From an uncultured Lachnospiraceae bacterium (lineage in GTDB: Bacteria > Bacillota > Clostridia > Lachnospirales > Lachnospiraceae), in NCBI GenBank assembly GCA_910583965.1, contig CAJUAE010000059.1, positions 1 to 20,239 of the forward strand: a stretch of DNA of 20,239 nt, given 5' to 3'. A model generated the notes under the pieces. That model was not told where the DNA came from. It saw nothing but the letters and a program-made list of their open reading frames with translations, and did no database searches. How positions within the stretch are numbered: the stretch's first letter is position 1; each line of letters opens with the position of its first letter. Positions 1 through 7,012 of this stretch are shown here, in pieces. Position numbers and translations under genes: made by a program.

Positions 1-2
1 AA

Positions 3-440
3 CATATCCTTGAGGACGAAAAGGAGTCGAGGGAATATATTGTGCAGGCATGGGCAGAGGCAATGGTCATCTACAATAACTGTTCACATGAGTTGAAACT
101 GTCAAAGGAAATGGAAGAATATCTGAAGGAAATGCAGAAACAGTTTATGCCAGAAGATACAAAGGTGGGCGTTATTCAGGCTTGGCTGGATGACTGTGCT
201 GACGAATATGTATGCAGCGAGATGATTTACAGAGAAGCACTGCGGCATGAATATGAAGAACCGAAACAATGGGAGATTAAGGAAATTAACAGCATTATGA
301 ATACCTGTATTGACGGGTGGGAGAAAATCAGTTCTCACAGGTTCGGCAGGTATGGATTGCAGCGTGGCTGGAAACGAAGAACCAATATGCAGGGATTTTC
401 ACCGTTGCCGGAGAATGCGAAGACACCTTTTAAGGAATAA
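3..440 (+). CDS. VapE-family (virulence-associated E) replication protein, C-terminal fragment
   Basis: The reading frame is open back to the first bases, so the gene starts before this window and only about 145 C-terminal codons are visible. The fragment has the look of a VapE tail: an AWAEAM segment near the start, acidic helices, then a W-x-I-x-EI segment, GWEK, and an RFGRYGLQRGWKRR end. VapE proteins are P-loop NTPases that usually follow a primase domain and serve replication of plasmids, prophages and islands. The catalytic part is outside the window, so activity cannot be judged. A GTG at 42 could be mistaken for a start, but nothing before it resembles a ribosome site. The position before a partition locus and a relaxase fits a replication gene of a mobile backbone. 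The family call is fairly good; the exact subfamily is unknown. Confidence 0.7.
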   Translation, partial: HILEDEKESREYIVQAWAEAMVIYNNCSHELKLSKEMEEYLKEMQKQFMPEDTKVGVIQAWLDDCADEYVCSEMIYREALRHEYEEPKQWEIKEINSIMNTCIDGWEKISSHRFGRYGLQRGWKRRTNMQGFSPLPENAKTPFKE

Positions 441-479
441 ATGACAGAATGGGTTCTTTTTGTACTTTGGGTATTTTCA

Positions 480-535
480 TATTCCCGATTTGCTGTATGC
501 CAACCAATTTGTTGGCATACAGCAAATCGGGAATA
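480..535. repeat. Perfect palindrome, 25-bp arms with 6-base loop
   Basis: Bases 480-504 are the exact reverse complement of 511-535, separated by CAATTT at 505-510. Each arm contains GGCATACAGCAAATCGGG or its complement. No T-run follows on either side, so it is not a standard terminator. It lies between the VapE end and the iterons before parM. It could be a replication or partition structure, a recombination site, or a small mobile remnant; the sequence does not decide. Confidence 0.9.
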
Positions 536-593
536 ACGAAGTTACCCAGACATCAGAAAGAGCGGCAGTATATTTTAAACTCTTTTTTATCCG

Positions 594-686
594 GTTTACA
601 GGGCGCGTTTACATTTTTGTAAACGGTGCGTTTACAGTAGAATATAGGAAAATCAAGGCTTTCAACCTTTTGTAAACGGTGTAAAC
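594..686. promoter_or_regulatory. parC: Iteron array upstream of parM, candidate parC centromere
   Basis: Six exact copies of a 7-mer occur in 93 bases. GTTTACA is at 594-600, 607-613 and 630-636; its complement TGTAAAC is at 618-624, 671-677 and 680-686. The first four copies begin 11-13 bases apart, roughly one helical turn, as expected for cooperative protein binding. In actin-type (ParMRC) partition systems the centromere is an iteron array just upstream of parM, bound by ParR, which also represses the operon. The placement here matches. Replication-initiator iterons are the main alternative. Confidence 0.6.
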
Positions 687-738
687 AGAAAAAACGGAAA
701 ACGTAATAACAAGATTAACAACAATATGGAGGACATTT

Positions 739-1665
739 ATGATGCAGAAATATAACAATACAAGAATCATTATCGGGCTGGATCATGGCTACGGTAACAT
801 AAAAACAGCGCACAGGATATTCAGGACAGGCGTGGAGTGTTTTGAGGAAGAACCAATAGTCAGCATGAATTATATCAAGTATAAGGATAAGTATTATGTG
901 ATCGGGGAAAACCATTTGATTTATCAGGGCATCAAGACCGATTCACAGGACTTTTATATTCTTACGCTTGCAGGCTTGGCGGAGGAACTGAAATTCCGAG
1001 GTCTGCATGAGGTGAAAGTGGTGCTGGCGGTTGGACTTCCGCTTGCTTGGGCGAAAAGTCAGGCGGCGGATTTTAAGAAATATCTGATGCAGGAGCAGGA
1101 ATTGTTTTTCTCGTTCCGCAAAGAAAGTTACAGGGTGCATTTGTGCGGAGTGGAGGTGTTCCCACAGGGATTTGCAGCGGTATGCAATGCCGGTTCGATG
1201 AGAGGGTTTAATATGATAGCGGATATCGGAAATGGCACGATGAACGTGATGCAGATTATTGACGGCAGACCGTTAGAGAAAAGCCTTGTGACGGACAAAT
1301 TCGGTGTGTCTATCTGTATGAAGGAAATTCAAAAGGAATTGTCTAAGTCGGCAGGGGAAAACATACCAGAGATTATGATTGAACCGATATTGATAAACGG
1401 TTTGCAGGGCAGGAATGATGTAACAGCAAAAACTGTGGAACGGATTGCTACAAGATATACAGAGGATATTTTAAAACGCTTGGTTGATTATGGATATAAG
1501 GAAAATTTAGTTCATCTCTATGTGATTGGTGGAGGCGGTTGTCTGCTCAGGTATTACAGCGATATTGCTTCAAAAGGGAATGTAACTTTTATTGAAGATA
1601 TCTGTGCCAATGCAAAAGGATACGAGTACCTTGCAACGCAGAAACAGCGCAGACAGGTAGTGTAG
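739..1665 (+). CDS. parM: ParM/StbA-family actin-like ATPase
   Basis: This 308-residue protein has the three nucleotide-binding motifs of the actin fold. Phosphate-1 is IIIGLDHGYGN (D15, G17), phosphate-2 is IADIGNGTMNV (D162, G164), and the adenosine motif is VIGGGG (G264-G267). Such proteins polymerise with ATP and push plasmid copies apart in the cytoplasm. The length is normal for plasmid ParM-like proteins, and nothing is truncated. The start at 739 follows GGAGG at 728-732. The next gene starts 15 bases downstream and looks like the ParR adaptor, and iterons lie just upstream, so the three parts form a plausible complete partition locus. Autoregulation by the adaptor at the iterons is inferred from known ParMRC systems. 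Confidence is high for the actin-like family and good for the plasmid-partition role. Confidence 0.88.
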   Translation: MMQKYNNTRIIIGLDHGYGNIKTAHRIFRTGVECFEEEPIVSMNYIKYKDKYYVIGENHLIYQGIKTDSQDFYILTLAGLAEELKFRGLHEVKVVLAVGLPLAWAKSQAADFKKYLMQEQELFFSFRKESYRVHLCGVEVFPQGFAAVCNAGSMRGFNMIADIGNGTMNVMQIIDGRPLEKSLVTDKFGVSICMKEIQKELSKSAGENIPEIMIEPILINGLQGRNDVTAKTVERIATRYTEDILKRLVDYGYKENLVHLYVIGGGGCLLRYYSDIASKGNVTFIEDICANAKGYEYLATQKQRRQVV

Positions 1666-1680
1666 AAATGAGGTTATGGA

Positions 1681-2130
1681 ATGAGAAAGACCTATAAATG
1701 CAGCAATATAAAATTCTGCATGGAAGATGAAAACCAGCACAGGACTTGGGAATATTTGCAGGGCATGACACGAAAAGACGGTTCTTATGGGAAGATACTT
1801 TCTGATGCGTTTGTGGAGGCTATTGACGGGAAAACAAAGTTTAGCGTTAATAAAGCTGAAAATGAATCTGCTGTTCTGAAAGAAAATGCCGCTGACATTA
1901 TTGAAGAAATGCTGGACAGGGTGTTAGAAGAAAAATTCCATGAGATGTTCCCTAAATTACAAGAAGTTCTTGCAGGGCAAATGAGCAGAGCTTTTAGAGA
2001 ATATGTTGCCGATTTTCACTCCGGTGTGGATGCTTCTGCTGATAAAACTGATATAGACGGAATGGAGCAGATGCAGGAGCCGGAATTATCAGAGGATATG
2101 ATGGCGTTTGCATTTGCAATGGGCGAATAG
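1681..2130 (+). CDS. parR: Probable ParR-like centromere-binding adaptor
   Basis: This small 149-residue acidic protein is encoded 15 bases after parM. The N-terminal part (about residues 8-50) reads as a short strand, an EYLQGM helix and a DGSYGKILSDAFVEAI segment. That is the pattern of the ribbon-helix-helix DNA-binding domain of Gram-positive ParR-like proteins. The middle is helical (residues 60-110) and the C-terminus is very acidic; in known systems the ParR tail contacts the ParM filament. A GAGG about 8 bases upstream supports the ATG at 1681. The predicted role is to bind the iterons at 594-686 and link them to ParM filaments. The family match is weak by eye; gene order carries much of the assignment. 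Confidence 0.6.
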   Translation: MRKTYKCSNIKFCMEDENQHRTWEYLQGMTRKDGSYGKILSDAFVEAIDGKTKFSVNKAENESAVLKENAADIIEEMLDRVLEEKFHEMFPKLQEVLAGQMSRAFREYVADFHSGVDASADKTDIDGMEQMQEPELSEDMMAFAFAMGE

Positions 2131-2184
2131 GTGGTTCCGAATTTTTATATTTGGTACTCAATCCTGAAAAGGAAGTCTATGGAG

Positions 2185-2463
2185 CAGTGCCGAAATGTTT
2201 TTGTTCGGTACTGTTGCCCAAAGCGAATGACGGCTGTATTTTGCCGGAATGAGCAGTCTGTCGGAAGATTTTTCCGGCAGACGGTATTTGCCAGCGGCAA
2301 ATACTACCCTCGGAGAGCGCCTTACTTCTGATGCGTATGCGTCAGAAGTAATAAGGCGTTACTTTTGTCAAAAGTAACAAAATGCTGTACGCAAGGTGAA
2401 AACAAGCGACGCAAAGCGGCATTTGTTTTCACTGGCACAGCAGCGATAAATGCGAAGCATTTA
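2185..2463. other. oriT: Hairpin-rich intergenic region, candidate oriT
   Basis: The 373 bases between parR and the relaxase gene hold no convincing gene but at least seven inverted repeats: 2185-2213 (10-bp arms, 1 mismatch), 2256-2282 (11-bp arms, 1 mismatch), 2284-2304 (9-bp, perfect), 2318-2358 (14-bp arms with a 3-base bulge), 2358-2378 (10-bp, perfect, 1-base loop), 2396-2432 (10-bp, perfect) and 2447-2463 (7-bp, perfect). Mobilization origins commonly lie just upstream of their relaxase gene and contain inverted repeats flanking the nick. That matches the layout here. I cannot place the nick site. Confidence 0.6.
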
Positions 2464-2503
2464 GAGCATATAGACATAAAAATATAAGAAAGAGAGTGAT
2501 GCA

Positions 2504-3868
2504 TTGGCGGCAAAAACAATTTCCTTTCCAAAAGGGAGAGGACATCTTACGCATAACAACAGGGATTTTATCTGCAATAATGTGGTGTTGGAAAGAACAG
2601 CTTGGAACCGGATTTACATACAGGAACCGTTAAGAGATGCTTATGAGAAATGCTTCGGACAGGCGCTTCGGGATTATAATGCGGCGCAGAAGCGCAAGGA
2701 CAGGCAGAAAGACGATTATCTGAAAGAGATAGAAAATTCCGGCAACAAGGAAAAGACATTTTATGAAAATATCGTACAGATAGGCAAAAAGACAGATACT
2801 CCGGTCGTAGACGAAAATGGCGTGTTGACAGAGGACGCAAAAACGGCAATAGCGGTCTTGGAGCAATATGCAAGGACGTTTCAGGAACGTAATCCGAATT
2901 TGTATTTATTTAATTGTGTGATGCACTTGGATGAGGCAACGCCGCATCTGCATATAGACTATATTCCTGTAGCACATGGATATAAAAACGGCATGAAAAC
3001 ACGCAACAGCCTGACAAAAGCATTCCAGCAGATGGGATTTGCAAAAGCGGTCAGCAGAAAACAGAATGAAACCGTTGCATGGCAGGAACGGGAGAGGGAA
3101 TATCTGACAGAACTGTGCAGGGAGCAGGGGATTGAGATAGAAGTTCTAGGTGTACAGAGGGATAATCTGTCACTGCCGGAGTATAAAACAGCGATGCGTG
3201 AAATGGAAAAATTGGAACAACAGGCGGCAATTCTGGATAAGCGGAATGAGGTTCTTGAACAGCAGAATGATGATCTTGTGCAGAAAACATCGGAACTTTG
3301 CGGACAGGTGCAGGAAATGGAGGCAAAAAACAATGAGCTGGTTTTACAGGTACAGAAACTCACAGAGCAGATTGAGGAAACGGAAGTGAAAGAAAAAGCA
3401 GCGAAGGAAGTGCTTTTGAAACATGATTTAAGAGCGGAAACTTTTAAAATGATTTCAAAGGAAGTGGCGGCAGAAACAAAAAGTATGAAAAGTGTTGCTG
3501 TTCCAGTGACAAATCTTTTCGGTGGTGAGGAATATGTCAAAGTAAAGAAAAGTGACTGGAATAAAATACTGGATGCTTTCAGCAAGGCAGTCTCAAGGAA
3601 TCATCTCTTGGAAAAGTATGAAAAGAAGATAGGCGTTTTGGAGAAAAAGATGGATACTCTTGCTGACCAGACAGAAAAATTGAAACGTTTTGTAGCTTCA
3701 AGGGGATTAGGGGAGGCGTTTGTGGAATTTGTAAAATTGCTTGCGCCAAAAACAATGAAACAGAGATTGGAAGATGCAAAATCGGATGCTTCAGAATACA
3801 ATCAACAGCGAGAGAACAATCAGCAGACAGTTACAAGAGAGAATAATCAGTGGAAACAGGAATTGTAG
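2504..3868 (+). CDS. mobV: MobV-family relaxase (Pre/Mob plasmid mobilization protein)
   Basis: This 454-residue relaxase should nick one strand at oriT and carry it into a recipient through a conjugation machine supplied by another element. The N-terminus (GRGHLTHNNRDF) fits the strand and HNxR-like opening of MobV proteins. The metal and catalytic region is MHLDEATPHLHIDYIPV, with H141, D143-E144, H148 and H150 giving the typical HxDE-x-TPHxH pattern. Residues about 215-310 and 380-420 are long charged coiled coils. The tail is rich in N and Q. The start is an unusual TTG at 2504, chosen because the ATG at 2499 is out of frame and a weak AGAGAG lies 7 bases upstream. A hairpin cluster directly upstream is the likely target. 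No coupling protein or type IV secretion genes are visible, so the element is probably mobilizable rather than self-transmissible. Confidence 0.9.
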   Translation: MAAKTISFPKGRGHLTHNNRDFICNNVVLERTAWNRIYIQEPLRDAYEKCFGQALRDYNAAQKRKDRQKDDYLKEIENSGNKEKTFYENIVQIGKKTDTPVVDENGVLTEDAKTAIAVLEQYARTFQERNPNLYLFNCVMHLDEATPHLHIDYIPVAHGYKNGMKTRNSLTKAFQQMGFAKAVSRKQNETVAWQEREREYLTELCREQGIEIEVLGVQRDNLSLPEYKTAMREMEKLEQQAAILDKRNEVLEQQNDDLVQKTSELCGQVQEMEAKNNELVLQVQKLTEQIEETEVKEKAAKEVLLKHDLRAETFKMISKEVAAETKSMKSVAVPVTNLFGGEEYVKVKKSDWNKILDAFSKAVSRNHLLEKYEKKIGVLEKKMDTLADQTEKLKRFVASRGLGEAFVEFVKLLAPKTMKQRLEDAKSDASEYNQQRENNQQTVTRENNQWKQEL

Positions 3869-3917
3869 ATTTTATGGATAAATATTTGATTTATTGGTGA
3901 AACAGATGGTAAAGAGG

Positions 3918-3948
3918 AAAGAGCGTGCGTTGGTCATGCTCTTTTATT
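3918..3948 (+). terminator. Intrinsic terminator after the relaxase gene
   Basis: AAAGAGC (3918-3924) pairs with GCTCTTT (3938-3944), with up to three further pairs inside, including one G-U. TTTT and an AT-rich stretch follow. It ends the mobilization unit and separates it from the defence operon promoter. Confidence 0.65.
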
Positions 3949-3981
3949 ACAAGAAAAATGCGACAAAAAACACAAAAATAG

Positions 3982-4010
3982 TGGAAAATGCAACGATATA
4001 GTGATATAAT
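3982..4010 (+). promoter_or_regulatory. Sigma-70-type promoter of the defence operon
   Basis: TGGAAA (3982-3987, 4 of 6 to TTGACA) and a perfect TATAAT (4005-4010) are separated by 17 bases. The promoter is 28 bases before the regulator ATG at 4039 and is the only clear promoter seen before hsdM. It may therefore drive the operon through gajB. Confidence 0.65.
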
Positions 4011-4038
4011 GTACAATATATTTGGAGGGAAACAGCGA

Positions 4039-4242
4039 ATGAAAGTAAGTTATAATCGTTTGTGGAAATTGATGATTGATAAAAAAATGAAAAAATCGGA
4101 ACTTCAAAAGAAAGCACAGATAAGCGGTAATATCATTACAAGGCTCAATAAAGACGAGTTTGTTTCTATGGAAACGATTGCAAAAATTTGTGATGTGCTT
4201 GAATGCGGTGTTGACGATATTTTGGAATTTTCAAAAGATTGA
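4039..4242 (+). CDS. Small XRE/Cro-type HTH regulator
   Basis: A 67-residue protein that is almost entirely one Cro/CI-type helix-turn-helix domain. It opens VSYNRLWKLMIDKKMKK, followed by the helix pair SELQKKAQISGNIITRLN and the closing METIAKICDVLECGVDDIL. The frame is open from 3988, but the start at 4039 is preferred: GGAGGG at 4024-4029 is well spaced, and the upstream codons overlap the promoter. The stop overlaps the ribosome site of hsdM, so the two genes are likely co-transcribed and translated together. A short HTH protein leading a restriction-modification operon suggests a repressor or controller that times its expression. No palindromic operator was identified, so that role is inferred. 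Confidence 0.85.
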   Translation: MKVSYNRLWKLMIDKKMKKSELQKKAQISGNIITRLNKDEFVSMETIAKICDVLECGVDDILEFSKD

Positions 4243-4255
4243 GGAGGATATAAGA

Positions 4256-5827
4256 GTGGCAGCAAAAGCAAAGGCGAAAGAAGTTTCTATGGGGGAGGCT
4301 CTATGGAAGTCTGCGGATAAATTAAGAGGTTCGGTAGAACCATCTGAATATAAGCATGTAGTTTTAAGTTTATTTTTTCTAAAGTTTGCAAGTGATAAAT
4401 TTGAGGCTCAAAGAGCAAAAATCATTGCAGATGGTATGGAAAAATTTGTGGACAATATTGCGTTCTACACAAAAGATAATGTGTTCTATTTGCCGCAGGA
4501 AAGCAGATGGACTTATATTATGGAGAATGCCAAGCAAGATGATATTGCTTTAAAAATAGATACAGCGCTCTTTACAATTGAGAAAATAAATCCCATTTTA
4601 AAAGGTGCTTTGCCAGATAATTATTATTCTCGTTTACAGATTGATACAGTCAAATTGGCATCTTTGTTAGACGAAATCAATAAGATTGACACGACAAAGG
4701 ATAAAGAGAACGATATTATTGGGCGTATGTATGAATATTTTCTAAGTAAGTTTGCGATTGCAGAGGGAAAGGGGAAAGGCGAATTTTATACGCCGAAAAC
4801 GATTGTAAATTTAATTGCAGAGTTGATAGAGCCTTACGATGGAACATTATATGATCCGTGTTGCGGTTCGGGCGGTATGTTTGTACAGTCCATAAAGTTT
4901 ATTGAGGCACATCACGGGAACAAAAAGAAAGTTTCTATTTATGGACAGGAGTATACGAATACTACTTATAAATTGGCGAAGATGAATCTGGCAATTCGGG
5001 GAATATCGGCAAATCTTGGGGAAATGGCAGCGAATACGTTTACAAATGACCAGCATAAAGATTTGAAGGCGGACTATATCATGGCAAATCCGCCGTTTAA
5101 TCAAAAAGAATGGCGTGCCGCAGATGAACTGACAGATGACGCAAGATGGAATGGATATGAAGTACCACCGACAAGTAATGCAAATTATGGGTGGATATTA
5201 AATATTGTGTCAAAAATGTCACAAAACGGAGTGGCAGGCTTTTTGCTTGCCAATGGTGCATTATCGGATGATGGAACAGAGTTGAAAATCAGACAAAGAT
5301 TGATTGAAAATGATTTGGTGGAAGCAATTTTGATATTGCCGAGGAATCTTTTTTATACAACGGATATCAGTGTAACGCTTTGGATTCTGAATAAGAATAA
5401 AAAAGAGCGTACAGTGGATATGAATGGGGCGGAGAAACATTATCGCAATCGGGAAAAAGAAATACTTTTTATGGATTTGCGGCAGATAGGAAGTCCATAT
5501 GAAAAGAAGTACATAGAGTTGACAGAGGCAGACAGGGCGAAAGTAGTTGAAACGTATCATAACTGGCAGCAGGCGGGGTATGAAGATACATATGAGAATA
5601 TACCGGAATTTTGTTATTCTGCTGGATTTGACGAGGTAAAAGAAAAGGGATTTACGCTTGTGCCAAGCAGATATATTGAGTTTGCGAATAGGGATGAAAA
5701 TATTGATTTTGATACGAAGATGAAAACGCTTCAAAGTGAATTACGAGAATTATTGATACAGGAGGAAAAGTCTAAAGCAGACCTTTTGGAAGTGTTTAAG
5801 GAGTTGGGGTATGAAATCAGGTTATAA
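4256..5827 (+). CDS. hsdM: Type I restriction-modification DNA methyltransferase subunit
   Basis: HsdM transfers a methyl group from S-adenosylmethionine to adenine, in complex with HsdS. The protein is 523 residues, normal for the family. Residues 10-130 form the helical N-terminal domain (ALWKSADKLRGSVEPSEYK). The methylase core has GEFYTPKTIVNLIAEL, the SAM motif DPCCGSGGMF at 200-209, and the catalytic NPPF at 278-281. The start is GTG at 4256, supported by GAGGAGG at 4241-4247; reading from 4160 would add 32 residues that only translate the regulator gene in another frame. The gene overlaps hsdS by 17 bases. All key residues are present, so an active enzyme is expected. It provides self-protection for the HsdR nuclease downstream. 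Confidence 0.95.
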   Translation: MAAKAKAKEVSMGEALWKSADKLRGSVEPSEYKHVVLSLFFLKFASDKFEAQRAKIIADGMEKFVDNIAFYTKDNVFYLPQESRWTYIMENAKQDDIALKIDTALFTIEKINPILKGALPDNYYSRLQIDTVKLASLLDEINKIDTTKDKENDIIGRMYEYFLSKFAIAEGKGKGEFYTPKTIVNLIAELIEPYDGTLYDPCCGSGGMFVQSIKFIEAHHGNKKKVSIYGQEYTNTTYKLAKMNLAIRGISANLGEMAANTFTNDQHKDLKADYIMANPPFNQKEWRAADELTDDARWNGYEVPPTSNANYGWILNIVSKMSQNGVAGFLLANGALSDDGTELKIRQRLIENDLVEAILILPRNLFYTTDISVTLWILNKNKKERTVDMNGAEKHYRNREKEILFMDLRQIGSPYEKKYIELTEADRAKVVETYHNWQQAGYEDTYENIPEFCYSAGFDEVKEKGFTLVPSRYIEFANRDENIDFDTKMKTLQSELRELLIQEEKSKADLLEVFKELGYEIRL

Positions 5828-6980
5828 GACGATAGAAGAACTGGTTATTAAGGTTGATGAACGAAATTTTAACAATGAAACAGATGTTTTGCTAGGAGTA
5901 AGTATTGATAAATGTTTTATTCCTTCTGTTGCCAATACAATAGGAACAGATTTGACAAAATACAAATTGATAAGAAAAAATGATTTTGCGGTTAGTTTGA
6001 TGCAGGTTAGCAGAGATTCTAGGATACCAATAGCAAGACAGAAGGGGTATGAAGTTGCGATGATGTCACCTGCATATCCAATATTTAGAGTAAAGAATCC
6101 TGATGAGATTTTACCAGAATATTTGGAAATGTGGTTTAAAAGAGACGAGTTTGATAGGGAGGCAGCATTTATTGCGGTTGGGGGTGTTAGAGGTAGTATG
6201 CCATGGAATGAATTTGCACAGATGCAAGTATATGTCCCCCAAATTGATGAACAGAGAAAAATTGTCGAAGCGTATAAGATTGTGGAGGATAGAATTGAGC
6301 TTAAACGAAAGATAAATGATAATTTAGAAGCGACAGCTCAAGCGATATTCCAAGAGAAATTTGCCCCTTACTATGATGCTGATGAGCTGCCAAAAGGGTA
6401 TAGTAATGTTAGTTTAGATAGTCTATGCACAGTTAAGGGCGGCAAGCGCCTACCTGCTGACTGTGAGCTACTTGATACTCCAACAGAACACCCATATATT
6501 CGTGTCCGTGATGTCGGAAGTAGTCGCTATGTCTGTATAAATAGCCAATTCCAATATATCGACGAGGAAACACACTCGGCTATTTCTCGCTACACTGTAA
6601 GCACTGGAGATATAGTCATTTCTATCGTTGGTACAATCGGCTTGCTTGGTAAGGTACATTCTTCACTTAACAATGCCAACCTTACAGAGAATTGTGTCAA
6701 ACTCGCTGATATTCACACAGTAACTTCTGATTATCTCTATTACACACTCTGCTACAAAAAGCAGATTAGAGAGATTGAGTTGCTTACGGTAGGAGCTGTG
6801 CAAGCAAAGTTGCCAATGTACAACATCCAGTCAATGAAAATCCTCGTGCCAACAGAAGAAGCTATTTCTGATTTCCAAAAGCGGATAAATACCTTTAATA
6901 AGCAAATTGAAGCTAATACTATGGAGATTCAGCGACTTTATGAATTACAAGATACACTGCTTTCAAAGCTGTCTGCCTAA
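5811..6980 (+). CDS. hsdS: Type I restriction-modification specificity subunit
   Basis: HsdS sets the target sequence for methylation and cleavage. The 389-residue protein has the usual two-fold plan: target-recognition domain 1 (about 5-160), a helical spacer (EQRKIVEAYKIVEDRIELKR, about 145-185), domain 2 (about 198-345), and a C-terminal helix (FQKRINTFNKQIEANTMEIQ). It would recognise a bipartite target. The start overlaps the end of hsdM by 17 bases, a usual translational-coupling arrangement. Codon use changes inside the gene. Domain 1 and the spacer use AGA/AGG for nearly every arginine, while about 6400-6620 uses CGC/CGT for all five, with more GTC, ATC and CTC. This points to replacement of domain 2 by recombination. 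The frame is intact. Confidence 0.93.
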   Translation: MKSGYKTIEELVIKVDERNFNNETDVLLGVSIDKCFIPSVANTIGTDLTKYKLIRKNDFAVSLMQVSRDSRIPIARQKGYEVAMMSPAYPIFRVKNPDEILPEYLEMWFKRDEFDREAAFIAVGGVRGSMPWNEFAQMQVYVPQIDEQRKIVEAYKIVEDRIELKRKINDNLEATAQAIFQEKFAPYYDADELPKGYSNVSLDSLCTVKGGKRLPADCELLDTPTEHPYIRVRDVGSSRYVCINSQFQYIDEETHSAISRYTVSTGDIVISIVGTIGLLGKVHSSLNNANLTENCVKLADIHTVTSDYLYYTLCYKKQIREIELLTVGAVQAKLPMYNIQSMKILVPTEEAISDFQKRINTFNKQIEANTMEIQRLYELQDTLLSKLSA

Positions 6981-7012
6981 GCCACTAAATTATTATTTAT
7001 AAGGATATATTT

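Noticed and set aside
460..675. 71-codon open frame on the + strand
   Set aside because: It has a TTG start without a ribosome site and runs through the palindrome and iterons, so non-coding DNA explains it better.
2131..2331. 66-codon open frame after parR
   Set aside because: It begins right after the parR stop, has no ribosome site and an odd composition, and lies in the hairpin cluster.
2959..3585. 208-codon antisense frame in the relaxase gene
   Set aside because: It is rich in S, F and C as expected for the antisense of a coiled-coil gene, and mobV has clear catalytic motifs on the + strand.
3988..4038. Longer N-terminus for the HTH regulator
   Set aside because: It overlaps the promoter TATAAT, and the ribosome site fits the ATG at 4039.
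4160..4255. Longer N-terminus for HsdM
   Set aside because: These 32 codons overlap the HTH gene in another frame; GTG at 4256 has GAGGAGG at the right distance.
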